64,000 nucleotides of DNA, from positions 5,034,115 through 5,098,114 of the forward strand of contig NC_060906.1 of the NCBI RefSeq assembly GCF_014805685.1. Direction: 5' to 3'. The notes below the pieces were generated by a model, which searched no databases, was not told the origin of the DNA, and saw nothing but the letters and a program-made list of their open reading frames with translations. This DNA comes from Silurus meridionalis (taxonomy: Eukaryota; Chordata; Actinopteri; Siluriformes; Siluridae). Of this stretch, positions 23,755 through 36,480 are shown piece by piece (the stretch's first letter is position 1; each line of letters begins with the position of its first letter). The position numbers and the translations under genes are program-made.

Positions 23755-24130
23755 CGAGGTTGTTGGTACAAACATACGTACATCAACGTTTAAACTTTTA
23801 TTAAGGTTTTTCATTTTTGTATAAGATCGGGTGTAAAAAACAATATGAATCCGAAATATCTACAGTTATTTGCCAAAAAAAACCAAATAAATAATCACAA
23901 TAAACATTCAACCGGAGAGTCTGTTGAATCCATAATGCGGATAGTCCAAGGATGATTGTCAGTGTGAACCATCGATCAGACGGAGAGCGGGTGGAACTGG
24001 GCTCCTTATAAAGAGGAGAGTAGATTGGAGACAGGTGAAGGGGATTAGTAGGAGGGCGTGGCTATGCGAGTGTGCTGAGTGTAGGAGGGCGTGGCTGATG
24101 GTTTCCTGACAGTACCCCCTCCCCTAGGGC
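23755..24130 (-). mobile_element. LTR fragment of a Gypsy-type element (minus strand)
   Basis: On the plus strand it ends CTGACA at 24111, followed by GTACCCCCTCCCCTAGG. Read on the minus strand, this is a polypurine tract followed by an LTR starting TGTCAG. The GGAGGGCGTGGCT motif occurs twice (about 24051 and 24085). The same TGTCAG...LTR start and GGGGGTAC tract is seen in the intact element at 57655-57668, so they belong to related families. No internal coding region was found. Confidence 0.55.
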
Positions 24131-25104
24131 ATTATAGTTTCAAGGAAAGATAATCCAGGACCTCGTTTCTATAAATCTCATTTAAAACTAAAACCTTGAT
24201 TCCATAATTAATAATATTAATAATAATAATAATCTCATTTCAAACTAAAAACCCTGTTTCTATAATTATTATTTAGAAAGTTTTTATAATCCTCATTTTA
24301 AACTAAATGTTTTTATACCCTTTTTTTTTTTTTTTTTAACCTTTTTGAGTTGATCTATTGATTGACTCAGGTTTGAGTCCGCTCAATTCATTTACTATTA
24401 AGAACTGGTTCAGAGATCCGATTCAAATAACTGACTCACTTGTGAATGACACATCAAAGAAATCATCCACTGCCTCAGATGTGGGAGAGTGAAAATGCTG
24501 CTCTTTATTAGATTGATCTTTTTATTTATGTATGAAATAAAAAAAAACAGTAGCGCTAATAATTAATACGTAGATAGGTAAAATAATTGTGAATATGTTT
24601 CAGCTGCTATAATTTATTTAACTAAAAATCCTTTTATAAAATACCTCAGATAAGTAGCTAAATGTTAGCGGCTAGCTACAAATTAGCATACCTTTTCCTG
24701 GAGTTGTAGATCTGTTTTATCACTGCTGCTTCATAAACCCTGATTAATTCAGGATATTTAAATAAACTGCCATAAAAGTTTGTGAATAAAATGTATGGTT
24801 TTAAAAATCCTGTCAGAAATGCGGTAGAGTTAGCTTGTAGCAGCTAGCTGTGTTAGCATCTCCTGAAGAGGACAGAGGAGTGATGAAGGTCACTAAAGGA
24901 TTTATTTGTGATAAAAACGATTTTATTGAAGTACCAATATTTTTTATATGATAGCAATGCTTTCAAAAATTACAACAAATTATAAAAAAGTAGTAAAAAC
25001 ATAATAAAAAAAAATACAAAAGCAAGACAATATTTTATAAATGTTTGGATGCTTAATTTTAATATTAAAATATTTGTCCATTTATATTTATGTACATCAG
25101 TTAT
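24131..25104. other. AT-rich intergenic stretch
   Basis: Short AAT runs at 24205-24225 and a T17 run near 24320-24340. I see no gene, tRNA or recognisable element end. Confidence 0.6.
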
Positions 25105-25432
25105 GGTAAACACTGGTCATTTTATTAGGGACACCTGTACACCTACACATGTATGCAGTTCAGCACTGCAGTGTATAAACTCCTGCAGAAACTGGTCCAG
25201 ATCTTCAGATCATTTTTACATCAAACATCAGAATGAAGAAAAGTCTGATCTCTGTAACATGGTCTTTAGTACCAGATGGGTTAGTTTAAGTTTTTCAGAA
25301 ACTGCTGATCTCCTGCTGGAGACTGTAGAGATACACAGAGTGGTGCATTAAAACAAAAACACTGAGTGAGCGACGGTTCTGTGGGGAGAAACAGGAGCTG
25401 ACAGGAAGTCTAGAATAACTCATGGTGATACT
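25105..25432. repeat. Dispersed fish repeat (TTTTATTAGGGACACCTGTA family)
   Basis: The opening ACTGGTCATTTTATTAGGGA followed by CACCTGTACACCTAC, then TTTTTCAGAAACTGCTGATC, is a widespread teleost interspersed repeat type. I do not assign it to a class. Just 3' of the FIIND-CARD stop codon. Confidence 0.5.
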
Positions 25433-25484
25433 GGGTGAGCTAGAACCTAAACATCTGAGCTACCACTTTCTCTTTGAGGTTCCT

Positions 25485-28137
25485 TTAAGCATTGCTTGAC
25501 CCTTTCTCCAGCTCATCCACTAAGTGAGGATGTTTCTCCTTTAGAATTTTATAAAATTCTGCTTTGACAGCTCTGTAGGTGAGGCATTTGGTGTACAAGA
25601 TTCTCATTTTCTCCTGTGATGTAGCTGCTGCACTGATTGTACTGTAATTTTCACCATTAATCATTTGCTTGGATAGGAGACCATCTGCAATCTCCATTAC
25701 TGAAGTAACTTTCTGTATCAGAATGTCTCTGTATTTATCCACAAAGTCAGCAGCTAAAAGACAGATGAACATTTTGATGTTTTGGTATAAATATGTAGAT
25801 GAATTTGGGAAGAACAGCTGAAAGTGCTAAAGTTTTAGGATATTTTACCTGTTTTCTCCATTTGGAGTGAATTGGCTTCTTGGCTCGTGTAACCTGAAGT
25901 GATGAGATAAAGAGTGTAAACTTCAGTATAAATACACAGCTATGAGGAGAAGATAACATTAAGCTTTAAGAATATTTTGGAGTTTACAGCATCCCTGAGG
26001 GCGTTTACATAAACAGCTAAGGGTACATTTCTCCATGCCAGAAGGAAGTAGACTTCTGGTGTGTTATACTGGATTAATGTATTGAAATTAACTTTTAGAT
26101 ACCTGTAAGAAAGACCTGGCGAGACGCCCACACCTCCTCATCATGTTCATCCAAAAGTCCCAGTGTGAGTTCTTCAGCTTCATCAGAAAGTATCACCTCG
26201 AATGTGGGGTGATAGTTGGGGGCAGAGTCAAGCTCAAATATCTCAGTCTAAGGAACCCAAAGACGTGTGAACAGACTGCTCCAGAATGCAAACTAAAAAC
26301 CAAACAGTCTGATTTCTCTACAAACGTGTGGAGTGGAGTTTACCTGCGGCTGACATTTATAATGCTCACAGCGTGGCCTGTATGGTTTTCTAGGGACCAG
26401 CTGACAAGTGGAACTGCTCTCAATGTACATGTTGTGCTGAAATTGATTCTGCACCTTAAGAATGGATATATTTAAATTAATTTCTAAATACCAGTTATTT
26501 TTAATTCTTGAAATAATTAAATACACGTATTAAAAACACGGTTAGGCATCGAGTGATTAATTAAAGCAGGTTACCTCTATAACTGGAACATTATGGGGCA
26601 ATAAGTGCATGTGCAGCTTTCTCTTCTTTGTCCTTCCAGGGATTTCTTTGTAGAAGAGAAGGACCTGCGCCTTGATCGGTTTGTTCTCGAATAATATTTT
26701 CATTAGGAGTCCGTAGAGAGAGAGATTATTTATGTCTATGATCACATGTGTCTCTGTCACTTTCAGAGGTTGAATGATCTCCACATTCCCATCAGAGAAA
26801 TGTGCCACAGCCAGTTCAGTCTGATTTTTATCTGCAGCACATGAACAAGAAAAAGCTGAGAAAGATCAACAATACCAGCATCGGCAGATAATCATGTACC
26901 CCTGGGTCAGTGTGAATAATGGATTGTGATTGGCTGGAAGTTTGACACAGATATTTTGTAATCAGTTCTAAATGTATGTGCTGCTTATAAATAACTATAA
27001 CCATATTAACCTACTGATGCAGTTTCAGTCTGATGCAGAGGGAGACAGATATTGTACAGATAAACTTGGAGACAAACTTTCAAATAAGAAATATAAAGAA
27101 ACAGCATCAGGAGTTAATACCAACAACTTGAGTAAATAACATTTATTATACCTCATGTAAATAAATGTTATCTTCTGGCACTACTTTCTCTCTTTATGTG
27201 ATTCAGAGCAGCAGAATTATAAATGTAATAAGTGTTATATATAAAATGCGTAAGGAATTACATTAAGCGTTATTTTGTTAAAAGTTAGCGTTATTTTATT
27301 TAAGCATTCATTTTGAGTTATTTTGATCCATTCAGTCACTTTTGCTCTGTAAACATCAATAACAGATTTAACATGTCAATGATAAAAATTGATTATGGAA
27401 TAGACGTTACACTGTTTTAATGCTCTCAGCTTCATTTCGAGCTGTTCTTCACTGCCATATTGTGCACTAACATCTTTTAACAACACAGACCTAGTCCTGG
27501 ATTACTTATGATGAAGTTAAAGTTTATTTCTACACCATTTTACAATAGACATTGTCTCAGCAGCTTTACAGAATGTAAGAATTCTAGAATAAAAAATGTA
27601 AATATATATTTTGCCCCGATGAGCAAGTCTGGGGCAAAGACTCAAAGGGGGAACTCATTCTCATTTGGGTGATTATCAAAAGTGTGATTATAAATCATAA
27701 AAACAATACAACAGTTAGACTTTGATCTCAAATGACCTTACCAGAATTTATCTCACAGTGAGGGAGGTGCAGTTTACACATTGACCCCTCGGAGCAGTCG
27801 ATATTGTACAGGGGTCCTGCAGGCTGCATCTGTCCAATGCCGTCTAACTGAACACTGCCCCAGGACACTATACTGTACAACACTTCAGCTTTCTCCTTCA
27901 TCTCAAACACAAGGTTGGTGTATTTACACTGAAACTGTCCAGCACCAGAACAATGAAACCTGTAGAGCCAAAGATAAAAACCATTTAAGAAGTAAAATCT
28001 GGATTAGTTTTATGTTGTAACATCAGAAAATCACTTTTATGCCTTTAGCATATGTGCTACCTGTATCCACTGTTCCAGTCCTCATGGTGGTCTTTACCCA
28101 ATTCGGGAGTAAACACGTCTGTTTCCCCTGAGTGCCC
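25485..28137 (-). CDS. NLRP1-like C-terminal FIIND (ZU5-UPA) and CARD exons, partial
   Basis: Seven exons on the minus strand with GT/AG borders and consistent phases: 28061-28137, 27742-27959, 26575-26831, 26344-26454, 26103-26247, 25849-25893 and 25485-25753 (1,122 bases, 373 codons plus stop). The first two exons give the ZU5 half of FIIND (FHCSGAGQFQCKYTN, SIVSWGSVQLDGIGQM). The third to fifth give the UPA half (ELAVAHFSDGNVEI, KAQVLLFYKEIPG, FEVILSD). A 15-codon linker follows. The last exon is a CARD (FVDKYRDILIQKVTSVM ... KAEFYKILKEKHPHLVDELE). FIIND-CARD is the effector end of NLRP1/CARD8-type inflammasome sensors; the CARD recruits ASC or caspase-1 in the cytosol. No NACHT is found in the window; an LRR exon of matching strand lies at 48 kb. 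The conserved His (residue 109) and Ser (136) are kept, but the residue before the Ser is Leu, not Phe. No stop or frameshift within the seven exons. Confidence 0.85.
27500..27682 (-). mobile_element. L2-type LINE 3' tail inside a FIIND intron
   Basis: Reverse-oriented L2 tail block (CATTGTCTCAGCAGCTTTAC, then a diverged GGGGGAACTCATTCTCATTT). It sits in the intron between the ZU5 and UPA exons and does not disturb the splice sites. Confidence 0.7.
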
Positions 28138-28396
28138 CTAGACAGATCAGATAGAACAATACACACATTTAAGATTAAAACACACCCCACACAGCTGTAA
28201 ATGCTATAAAGAGCTCGCTATTAAAAAACATAACCTATAGATCTGCAGAATACATGAAATGTATAACAGCATTTATAAAGAAGGTGCAAAACTGTTTGAC
28301 CAGGACAAAGTATGGTCTCATATATGTTGTGCATATTGTAACTAATCATGTAACTGATTAGGAACTGACTGTCTTCCTTTTCCAAAAACACTAAAG

Positions 28397-29060
28397 AGAG
28401 AAGAACCTTCCAGAAGAACAACTATCTCTGGAGCTTTTCACGAGGCAGGCCTGTATGGTAGCGTGTCTAGACTGAAGCCACTCCTCAGTAAAAGGCACAT
28501 GACAATCTAAGAGTCTTTCAGGTGCCTTTAGGCAAACTCGAGGCAGGCCTTTACTGAGGAGTGGCTTCCATCTGGCCACTCTACCATACAGGCTAGACAG
28601 AGATAGTTGTTCTTCTGGAAGTTTCTCCTCTCTCTACAGAGAGTCACCTCCTTGACTAAAGCTCTTCTCCCCCGATCGCTAGGAAGAGTTCTGGTAGTTC
28701 CAAACATCTTCCATTTACAGATGATGGAGGCCAATGTGCTCATTGGGATCTTTAATGCTGCAAAAATGTTTCTGTCCCCTTCCCCAAATCTGTGCCTCGA
28801 TACAATCCTGTCTCTGAGGTCTACAGACAATTCCTTGGACTTCATGGTTTGTGCTCTGAAATGCATTAACTGTGGGACTTCATATATTTACGTGTGTGCC
28901 GCCAAACCTGTCCAATCAATGGAATCAATCAATCAATGGAAAAAATTCAAGTTGTAGAAACATCTCAAGGATGATCAGTGGAAACAGGATGTACCTGATC
29001 TCAATTTAAAGTGTCTTGGCAAAGGCTGTGGATATTTATGTACATGTGATTTTTATTTTT
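28397..29060 (-). mobile_element. Tc1-like transposon remnant
   Basis: Contains the N-terminal part of a Tc1 transposase (see next entry). The non-coding end around 28890-29060 (AAACATCTCAAGGATGATCA...) is typical of fish Tc1-family copies. The piece at 28397-28560 repeats part of the 28545-28625 sequence in rearranged form (GAGTGGCTTCCATCTGGCCA block). Catalytic DDE exons are missing. It lies directly upstream of the first FIIND exon. Confidence 0.75.
28619..28845 (-). pseudogene. Tc1-like transposase N-terminus (HTH DNA-binding part)
   Basis: Starts MKSKELSVDLRDRIVSRHR and runs through GEGDRNIFAALKIPMSTLAS and IICKWKMFGTTRTLP, the bipartite paired-like HTH that binds transposon ends. It then passes via an internal deletion to DRGRRALVKEV and leaves the family's sequence. 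The catalytic domain is absent, so it is non-functional. Confidence 0.85.
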
Positions 29061-29420
29061 CTTTCTTTTATTTTCATTTTTTTTAATAAAAGGCCTATGT
29101 GTCTGGAGATGTTACAATGTTAATGCGTAATTGCAGTTTTCTTAAAAACCCTCAATGATACAGAAATTACAAATACAAATTTGTGTTCAGCGTGTAAAAA
29201 TCTAGTTGTTTCACCAATTATTGCAAAGGATTTAAAACTTTTTCAACTTTTAAAACTCTTCAGGACAGATTTCTCACAGATATTTATTTAAAGCATTTAT
29301 AAATATTATGACCCTCTGAGAACAGCTAACAAGCATCCACTATCTCCTTTACATATTCCTAAACGTTATTAAACTGGTCTCCCCTCTCCTCCTGTAGCTG
29401 GATGCATTAGATAACCTCTT
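29061..29420. other. AT-rich stretch, nothing recognised
   Basis: No coding potential, RNA gene or repeat end that I can support. Confidence 0.5.
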
Positions 29421-29423
29421 AAG

Positions 29424-29965
29424 CCCTATTCGGACGGGACTAGTTTTCCAAACAATGTTTGAATTAGAATTTTTTCAGCCGACGTCTGTCATTTTATGTA
29501 TAGAATCGGACGGGACTAACATCTCCGTGTTTATAACGGAGGTTGGAGTGTCTGTGTTTTACATGTGGGCGTTGCACAAGACCACATGTCCAGGATGCAT
29601 GGATTGCGTATGGTCATATGACAAAGCAGAAACTTGAATACCGGTGTGCTAGAGTTAGTACGGAAGTTCACGTTGACCAAAACACACAAGAAAACGCGTT
29701 TTGTAAAAAAACATTTTCGGCAATAGCCCTATTCGGACGGGACGTTTCACAGATGTACTTTGTGATTTTAATCCCGTCCTAATCTGCCATGTCTGTCTTT
29801 CTCTCACACAACCTCTGTAAAAATTCCAGAGCAAATTACCTACTGTTTTTCAGCAAACTCGGCAGTGCTATGAGAAATCTAATCCCGTCCAAATGCGAAT
29901 GTCTGTGATTGCTGAAAATGTTTTTTACAAAACGCGTTTTCTTGTGTGTTTTGGTCAACATAGTG
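29424..29965. mobile_element. Palindromic MITE-like element(s)
   Basis: The terminus CCCTATTCGGACGGGACTAG occurs at about 29427 and again at 29729 (CCCTATTCGGACGGGAC). Related short words (ATCCCGTCC) occur inverted near 29773 and 29882. A long inverted repeat pairs about 29678-29726 with about 29910-29957, each arm containing ACGCGTTTTGTA or its complement. No ORF. Looks like two nested non-autonomous DNA elements. Confidence 0.65.
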
Positions 29966-30555
29966 TTGTCATTTACATGGTTATTCTTTTGTTTACGTCA
30001 CAGAACTTCGGCTGGTGTTTGTGTTTATATATTTCCGAATAACTTTCACATAAAAAAACATCTTGCTGGTAAAAAACAAATATGGCTGGTAGAATATAGT
30101 GTTACAAAACAACGCAATAAAAAAATAAAATAAAATACAATAAAATAAAAGGTGTCGTTGTGACATTCTGTTTTGCACCACCAATCATTTCAAACCTTTT
30201 ATTTCCAGCCAGTAGCATTATGGAAACTAAATGATTGATGGAAAATGTAGAAAATGAATGCAGGATTCTAACAATATATGGGAGGATTTTAATCTCCACA
30301 TGTGTGAGTCTTAGTTTTATTACTCTTTATAAACTCTTATTGGTCAAAGCAGCACACGTGCACACGAAGCAGGAAGTGACGCAGCTCTCGGTTCTGCTCA
30401 AACACCTGTTTATAGCGCATGCTAACTGGACTTCGTTTACAAAAAGAAAACAAAGAAAAAAATTTATAGTCAAAAAGTTGTTTTATCTGAGATTTGCACA
30501 AAGCAGCAATAAGGAAAATATTTAGGGGGATGGAGTAACAACAGCGACTGCATGG

Positions 30556-30597
<42 letters not shown>

Positions 30598-31058
30598 TGT
30601 TGAGATTGGCCGCACATCAATATGAATAGTCATGACTGTAAAACAAGAGCTTGTCTGCTACCTGGTCATCAATATGAGTACTTACTCAATATCAATATCA
30701 AACATGTAGAACAAAAGCCTTTAATGGTCAGTAGGTCATTTCTATGCAGACTGTATGAATAGAGTATGAATGACCACCTGAGTTTAGCAGGTGGCTCTCA
30801 AACAGGGGGAGGGAGAAAAGGATCAGACACAGTCTCAGATAAATGTTGTAGGAATCAAATTTTTCATGATATCTTCATAAATTGTGAAATATAAACTCAA
30901 GAGACATGTGGCTTTCAACCCAGTACTTTTCTGGATTGCTCCAGAACTGATTTCATGTATTTATATATGAAGAATGTTTTTTCAATGCATGACATTTATA
31001 TTCAAGGTACTTCATCATCTATAACTTATTATCTTTTTGAGCAATATCAACTTTGAAA
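29966..31058. other. Intergenic stretch with a (TG)n microsatellite
   Basis: A (TG)n run of about 18 units at 30559-30595 is the only clear feature. No gene recognised. Confidence 0.6.
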
Positions 31059-31059
31059 T

Positions 31060-34000
31060 ATAGCTGCAAGCAGCGATGGCGGGCCCTCGCACGTTTGTGT
31101 ATCGCTGTACGGTGCCTCCCAGAAAACAATGCACGGTGGGCATCAAGTGGGTAAATATCAGTGGACTATTTTATGTTGTTACTGACCCATTTGGGGACTG
31201 TAGGTAAAAAAAAAACCACATTCTAGACAAACGGGGGCACTAGTGAGCCACTTAAGAGACACACCTTTGTCTGACCTTTTTTGTCCACACTTAACACCCG
31301 ACAAATGTGATGTATGTGTCAAATTTCAAGGTAATCTAAGCACGCCAAAAGCCTTAAATATGCCTAAAATAAAAGTAAATTTTGACACGATGCCATGGGA
31401 ACAGCGTTCGAGATATAAAAAATCCGTTTGCAATTTAGCATCTCCAATATCTCTGAGTCATGTTGGCCAAGTCTGGTCTCAATTGCATGAATCTCCTAGG
31501 AGGAGTATGTAAAAGTTCATCACATTCACTTTTGAAACCATCCAAAATGGCTGACTTCCTGTTGGGCGGAGCTCAAAGTTTTGAGGGCGAAAGTTGTTCG
31601 GGTCGATGAGATCTATATGCGTACCAACTCTCGAACATGTGCGTACATAATTGCCCGATCTGTGCGCCAATGTTTGTTTTTGCATTACAGGGGGCACTAC
31701 AGAGCCCCCCTGCCACGCCCGTATTCCAGCCTTTGCCCGAGCCTAGTGGCGCACGACTCTGCCGTGTGTGCCAAATTTCAAGAGTTTTCGAGCATGCTAA
31801 GGGACCCCAATTGGCCAATGTGTGTAAAAAAAATAAAAAATATAGCTGCAAGCAGCGATGGCGGGCCCTCGCACATTTGTGTATCGCTATACGGTGCCCC
31901 CCAGAAAACAATGCACGGTGTGCAAGTGCATCAAGTGGGTAAATATCAGTGGACTATTTTATGTTGTTACTGACCCATTTGGGGACTGTAAGTAAAAGAA
32001 ACCCCACATTTTAGACAAACAGGGGCGCTAGTGGGCCACTTAAGAGACACACCCTTGTCCGACCTTTTTGGACACACTTAACAGCCGACAAATGTGATGT
32101 ATGTGTCAAATTTCAAGATAATCTAAGCACGCCAAAAGCCTTAAATATGCCTGAAATAAAAGTAAAGTTTGACGCGTTGCCATGGGAACAGCATTCGAGA
32201 TATCAAAAATCACGTTGCAATTTATCATCTACAATGTCTCCGCATCATGTTGATTACGTTTGGTGTCAATCGCATAAATATCCTGGGAGGAGTATTTAAA
32301 AGGTCACCACATGCAACTCTAAAAAAATCCACCTTTTGTGACTGACACACTTCCTGGCGCCTGTTGGTGGCGCTATGTCCAAGATTCACAATAGGCACAT
32401 CGATGCGATCGGAATCCTTAGCCGAACATACAAACCGCGTGTCATACAATTAGAAATTTTTTTGCTTTAGATATTAGACACTTCCTGTTTCTCTGAATTC
32501 GCCATAAATTTGTCGCCTCGCCATGGCAGCACCGTTCGAGATATCAAAAATCCCTTCACAATTTCGCAAGTGCAATGTCTCGGCATCATGTTCACCACTT
32601 CTGATGTCAATCGCATGAATTCCCTAGGAGGAGTATTTAAAAGTTCACCACATGCACTTTTGAAACCATCCAAAATGGCCGACTTCCTGTTGGGCAGAGC
32701 TAATAGGTTTGATTGTGAAAGTTGTTCGGGTCGATGAGGTCTATATGCCTACCAACTCTCGTTCATGTGCGTACATGTTTGCCTGATCTGTGCACCAATA
32801 TTTGTTTTTGCATTACAGGGGGCGCTACAGAGCCCTATTGCCACGCCTATGTTCCAGCCTTTGAACGGTCCTAATGGCAGACGACTTTGACGTCTGTGCC
32901 AAATCTCCGGTGTTTTCGAGCATGTTAAGGCACACAAAGTACATGCCAAATGCTTAAATATGCCTGAAATAAAAGTAAAGTTTGACGCATTGCCATGGGA
33001 ACGGTGTTCAAGATATCAAAAATCCCTTCACAATTTATCATCTACAATGTCTCGGCATCATGTTGACCACGTTTGGTGTCAATCGCATAAATATCCTGGA
33101 AGAAGTATTTAAAAGTTCACCACATGCAACTGTCCAAAAATCCACCTTTTGTGACTGACACACTTCCTGGCGCCTGTTGGTGGCGCTATGTCCGAGATTC
33201 ACAATAGGTACATCGATGCGATCGGAATCCTTGGCTGAACATACACACCGCTTGTCGTCCGAATAAGACATTTTTTGCTTTAGATATTAAACACTTCCTG
33301 TTCTCCGAATTCGCCATAAATTTGTCGCCTCGCCACGGCAGCACAGTTCAAAATATCAAAAATCCCTTCACAATTTAGCAAGTGCAATGTCTCGGCATCA
33401 TGTTCACCATGTTTGATGTTAATCGCATGAATTCCCTAGGAGGAGTATTTAAAAGTTCACCACAGCACTTATGAAAGCATCCAAAATGGCCGACTTCTTG
33501 TTGGGCGGAGCTAATAGGTTTGATTGTGAAAGTTGTTCAGGTCGATGAGATCTATATGCCTACCAACTCTCGTACATGTGCGTACATGTTTGCCCGATCT
33601 GTGCACCAATATATGTTTTTGCATTACAGGGGGCGCTACAGAGCCCTATTGCCACGCCTATGTTCCAGCCTTTGAACGGTCCTAATGGCAGACGACTTTG
33701 ACGTCTGTGCCAAATCTCCGGTGTTTTCGAGCATGTTAAGGCACACAAAGTACATGCCAAATGCTTAAATATGCCTGAAATAAAAGTAAAGTTTGACACA
33801 TTGCCATGGGAACGGTGTTCAAGATATCAAAAATCCCTTCACAATTTATCATCTACAATGTCTCGGCATCATGTTGACCACGTTTGGTGTCAATCGCATA
33901 AATATCCTGGAAGAAGTATTTAAAAGTTCACCACATGCAACTGTCCAAAAATCCACCTTTTGTGACTGACACACTTCCTGGCGCCTGTTGGTGGCGCTAT

Positions 34001-36480
34001 GTCCGAGATTCACAATAGGTACATCGATGCGATCGGAATCCTTGGCTGAACATACACACCGCTTGTCGTCCGAATAAGACATTTTTTGCTTTAGATATTA
34101 AACACTTCCTGTTCTCCGACCGCCATAAATTTGTCGCCTCGCCATGGCAGCACCGTTCGAGATATCAAAAATCCCTTCGCAATTTAGCAAGTCCAATGTC
34201 TCGCCATCATGTTCACCACGTTTGATGTCAATCGCATGAATTTCCTAGGAGGAGTATTTAAAAGTTCACCGCATGCACTTATAAAACAAACCAAAATGGC
34301 TGACTTCCTGTTGGGCGTAGCTCATAGTTTAGAGGGCGAAAGTTGTTCGGTCAATGAGGTCTATATGCGTACCAACTCTCGTACATGTGCGAACATAATT
34401 GCCCGATCTGTGGACGAATGTTTGTTTTTGAATTACAGGGGGCGCTACAGAGCCCCCCTGCCACGCCTGTATACCAGCCTTTGTACGGCCCTAGTGACAA
34501 AGGACTCTGACGTGTGAGTTTTCGAGTATGTTAAGGGACCCCAAATGGCCAATGTGTGTAAAAAAATAAATAAATAAATAATAAATTCTAAGGAAAACAA
34601 TAGGGCTTCGCACCTATGGTGCAGGCCATTCTGGCCTGCTCCTCGGTGATCGGGCCCTAATAAATTCTAACAAAAACTATAGGGCTTCGCACCTTTCAGC
34701 TCCTCGGTGATTGGGCCCTAATAATAGACAGTAAAGCTCAATGTGTCTTCTTTTCAAAGATTCTGTTGGGCGTAGCTCATAGTTTAGAGGGCGAAAGTTG
34801 TTCGGGTCAATGAGGTCTATATGCGTACCAACTCTCGTACATGTGCGTACATGTTTGCCCGATCTGTGCACCAATATTTGTTTTTGCATTACAGGGGGCG
34901 CTACAGAGCCCTATTGCCACGCCTATGTTCCAGCCTTTGAACGGTCCTAATGGCAGACGACTTTGACGTCTGTGCCAAATCTCCGGTGTTTTCGAGCATG
35001 TTAAGGCACACAAAGTACATGCCAAATGCTTAAATATGCCTGAAATAAAAGTAAAGTTTGACACATTGCCATGGGAACGGTGTTCAAGATATCAAAAATC
35101 CCTTCACAATTTATCATCTACAATGTCTCGGCATCATGTTGACCACGTTTGGTGTCAATCGCATAAATATCCTGGAAGAAGTATTTAAAAGTTCACCACA
35201 TGCAACTGTCCAAAAATCCACCTTTTGTGACTGACACACTTCCTGGCGCCTGTTGGTGGCGCTATGTCCGAGATTCACAATAGGTACATCGATGCGATCG
35301 GAATCCTTGGCTGAACATACACACCGCTTGTCGTCCGAATAAGACATTTTTTGCTTTAGATATTAAACACTTCCTGTTCTCCAAATTCGCCATAAATTTG
35401 TCGCCTCGCCATGGCAGCACCGTTCGAGATATCAAAAATCCCTTCGCAATTTAGCAAGTCCAATGTCTCGCCATCATGTTCACCACGTTTGATGTCAATC
35501 GCATGAATTTCCTAGGAGGAGTATTTAAAAGTTCACCGCATGCACTTATAAAACAAACCAAAATGGCTGACTTCCTGTTGGGCGTAGCTCATAGTTTAGA
35601 GGGCGAAAGTTGTTCGGGTCAATGAGGTCTATATGCGTACCAACTCTCGTACATGTGCGAACATAATTGCCCGATCTGTGGACGAATGTTTGTTTTTGAA
35701 TTACAGGGGGCGCTACAGAGCCCCCCTGCCACGCCTGTATACCAGCCTTTGTACGGCCCTAGTGACAAAGGACTCTGACGTGTGAGTTTTCGAGTATGTT
35801 AAGGGACCCCAAATGGCCAATGTGTGTAAAAAAATAAATAAATAAATAATAAATTCTAAGGAAAACAATAGGGCTTCGCACCTATGGTGCAGGCCATTCT
35901 GGCCTGCTCCTCGGTGATCGGGCCCTAATAAATTCTAACAAAAACTATAGGGCTTCGCACCTTTCAGCTCCTCGGTGATTGGGCCCTAATAATAGACAGT
36001 AAAGCTCAATGTGTCTTCTTTTCAAAGATTCTGTTGGGCGTAGCTCATAGTTTAGAGGCGAAAGTTGTTCGGGTCAATGAGGTCTATATGCGTACCAACT
36101 CTCGTACATGTGCGAACATAATTGCCCGATCTGTGGACGAATGTTTGTTTTTGAATTACAGGGGGCGCTACAGAGCCCCCCTGCCACGCCTGTATACCAG
36201 CCTTTGTACGGCCCTAGTGACAAAGGACTCTGACGTGTGAGTTTTCGAGTATGTTAAGGGACCCCAAATGGCCAATGTGTGTAAAAAAATAAATAAATAA
36301 ATAATAAATTCTAAGGAAAACAATAGGGCTTCGCACCTATGGTGCAGGCCATTCTGGCCTGCTCCTCGGTGATCGGGCCCTAATAAATTCTAACAAAAAC
36401 TATAGGGCTTCGCACCTTTCAGCTCCTCGGTGATTGGGCCCTAATAATAGACAGTAAAGCTCAATGTGTCTTCTTTTCAA
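31060..36480. repeat. Tandemly amplified dispersed repeat (GCAAGCAGCGATGGCGGGCC family)
   Basis: Starts at about 31063 with ATAGCTGCAAGCAGCGATGG and restarts the same way at 31843. Internal blocks recur near-identically: the segment around CGCCTGTTGGTGGCGC appears at about 32360, 33170, 33980 and 35247. The 3' end GGTGATCGGGCCCTAATA appears at about 34650, 35916 and 36370. Spacings of about 811, 1,265 and 455 bases show nested tandem duplications. The many 60-100-codon ORFs are shadow translations of this non-coding repeat. Confidence 0.85.
34300..36480. repeat. Three near-identical repeat ends in tandem
   Basis: The ~455-base terminal segment (TTGGGCGTAGCTCATAGTTT to CAATGTGTCTTCTTTTCAAA) is present three times (about 34310-34762, 35577-36028 and 36031-36482). 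Only single-base differences are obvious, so the amplification is recent. Confidence 0.85.

Noticed and set aside
31243..36240. Repeated 60-130-codon ORFs such as the recurring 77-codon minus-strand frame
   Set aside because: They recur only because the underlying non-coding repeat is amplified; no domain, and the frames differ between copies.
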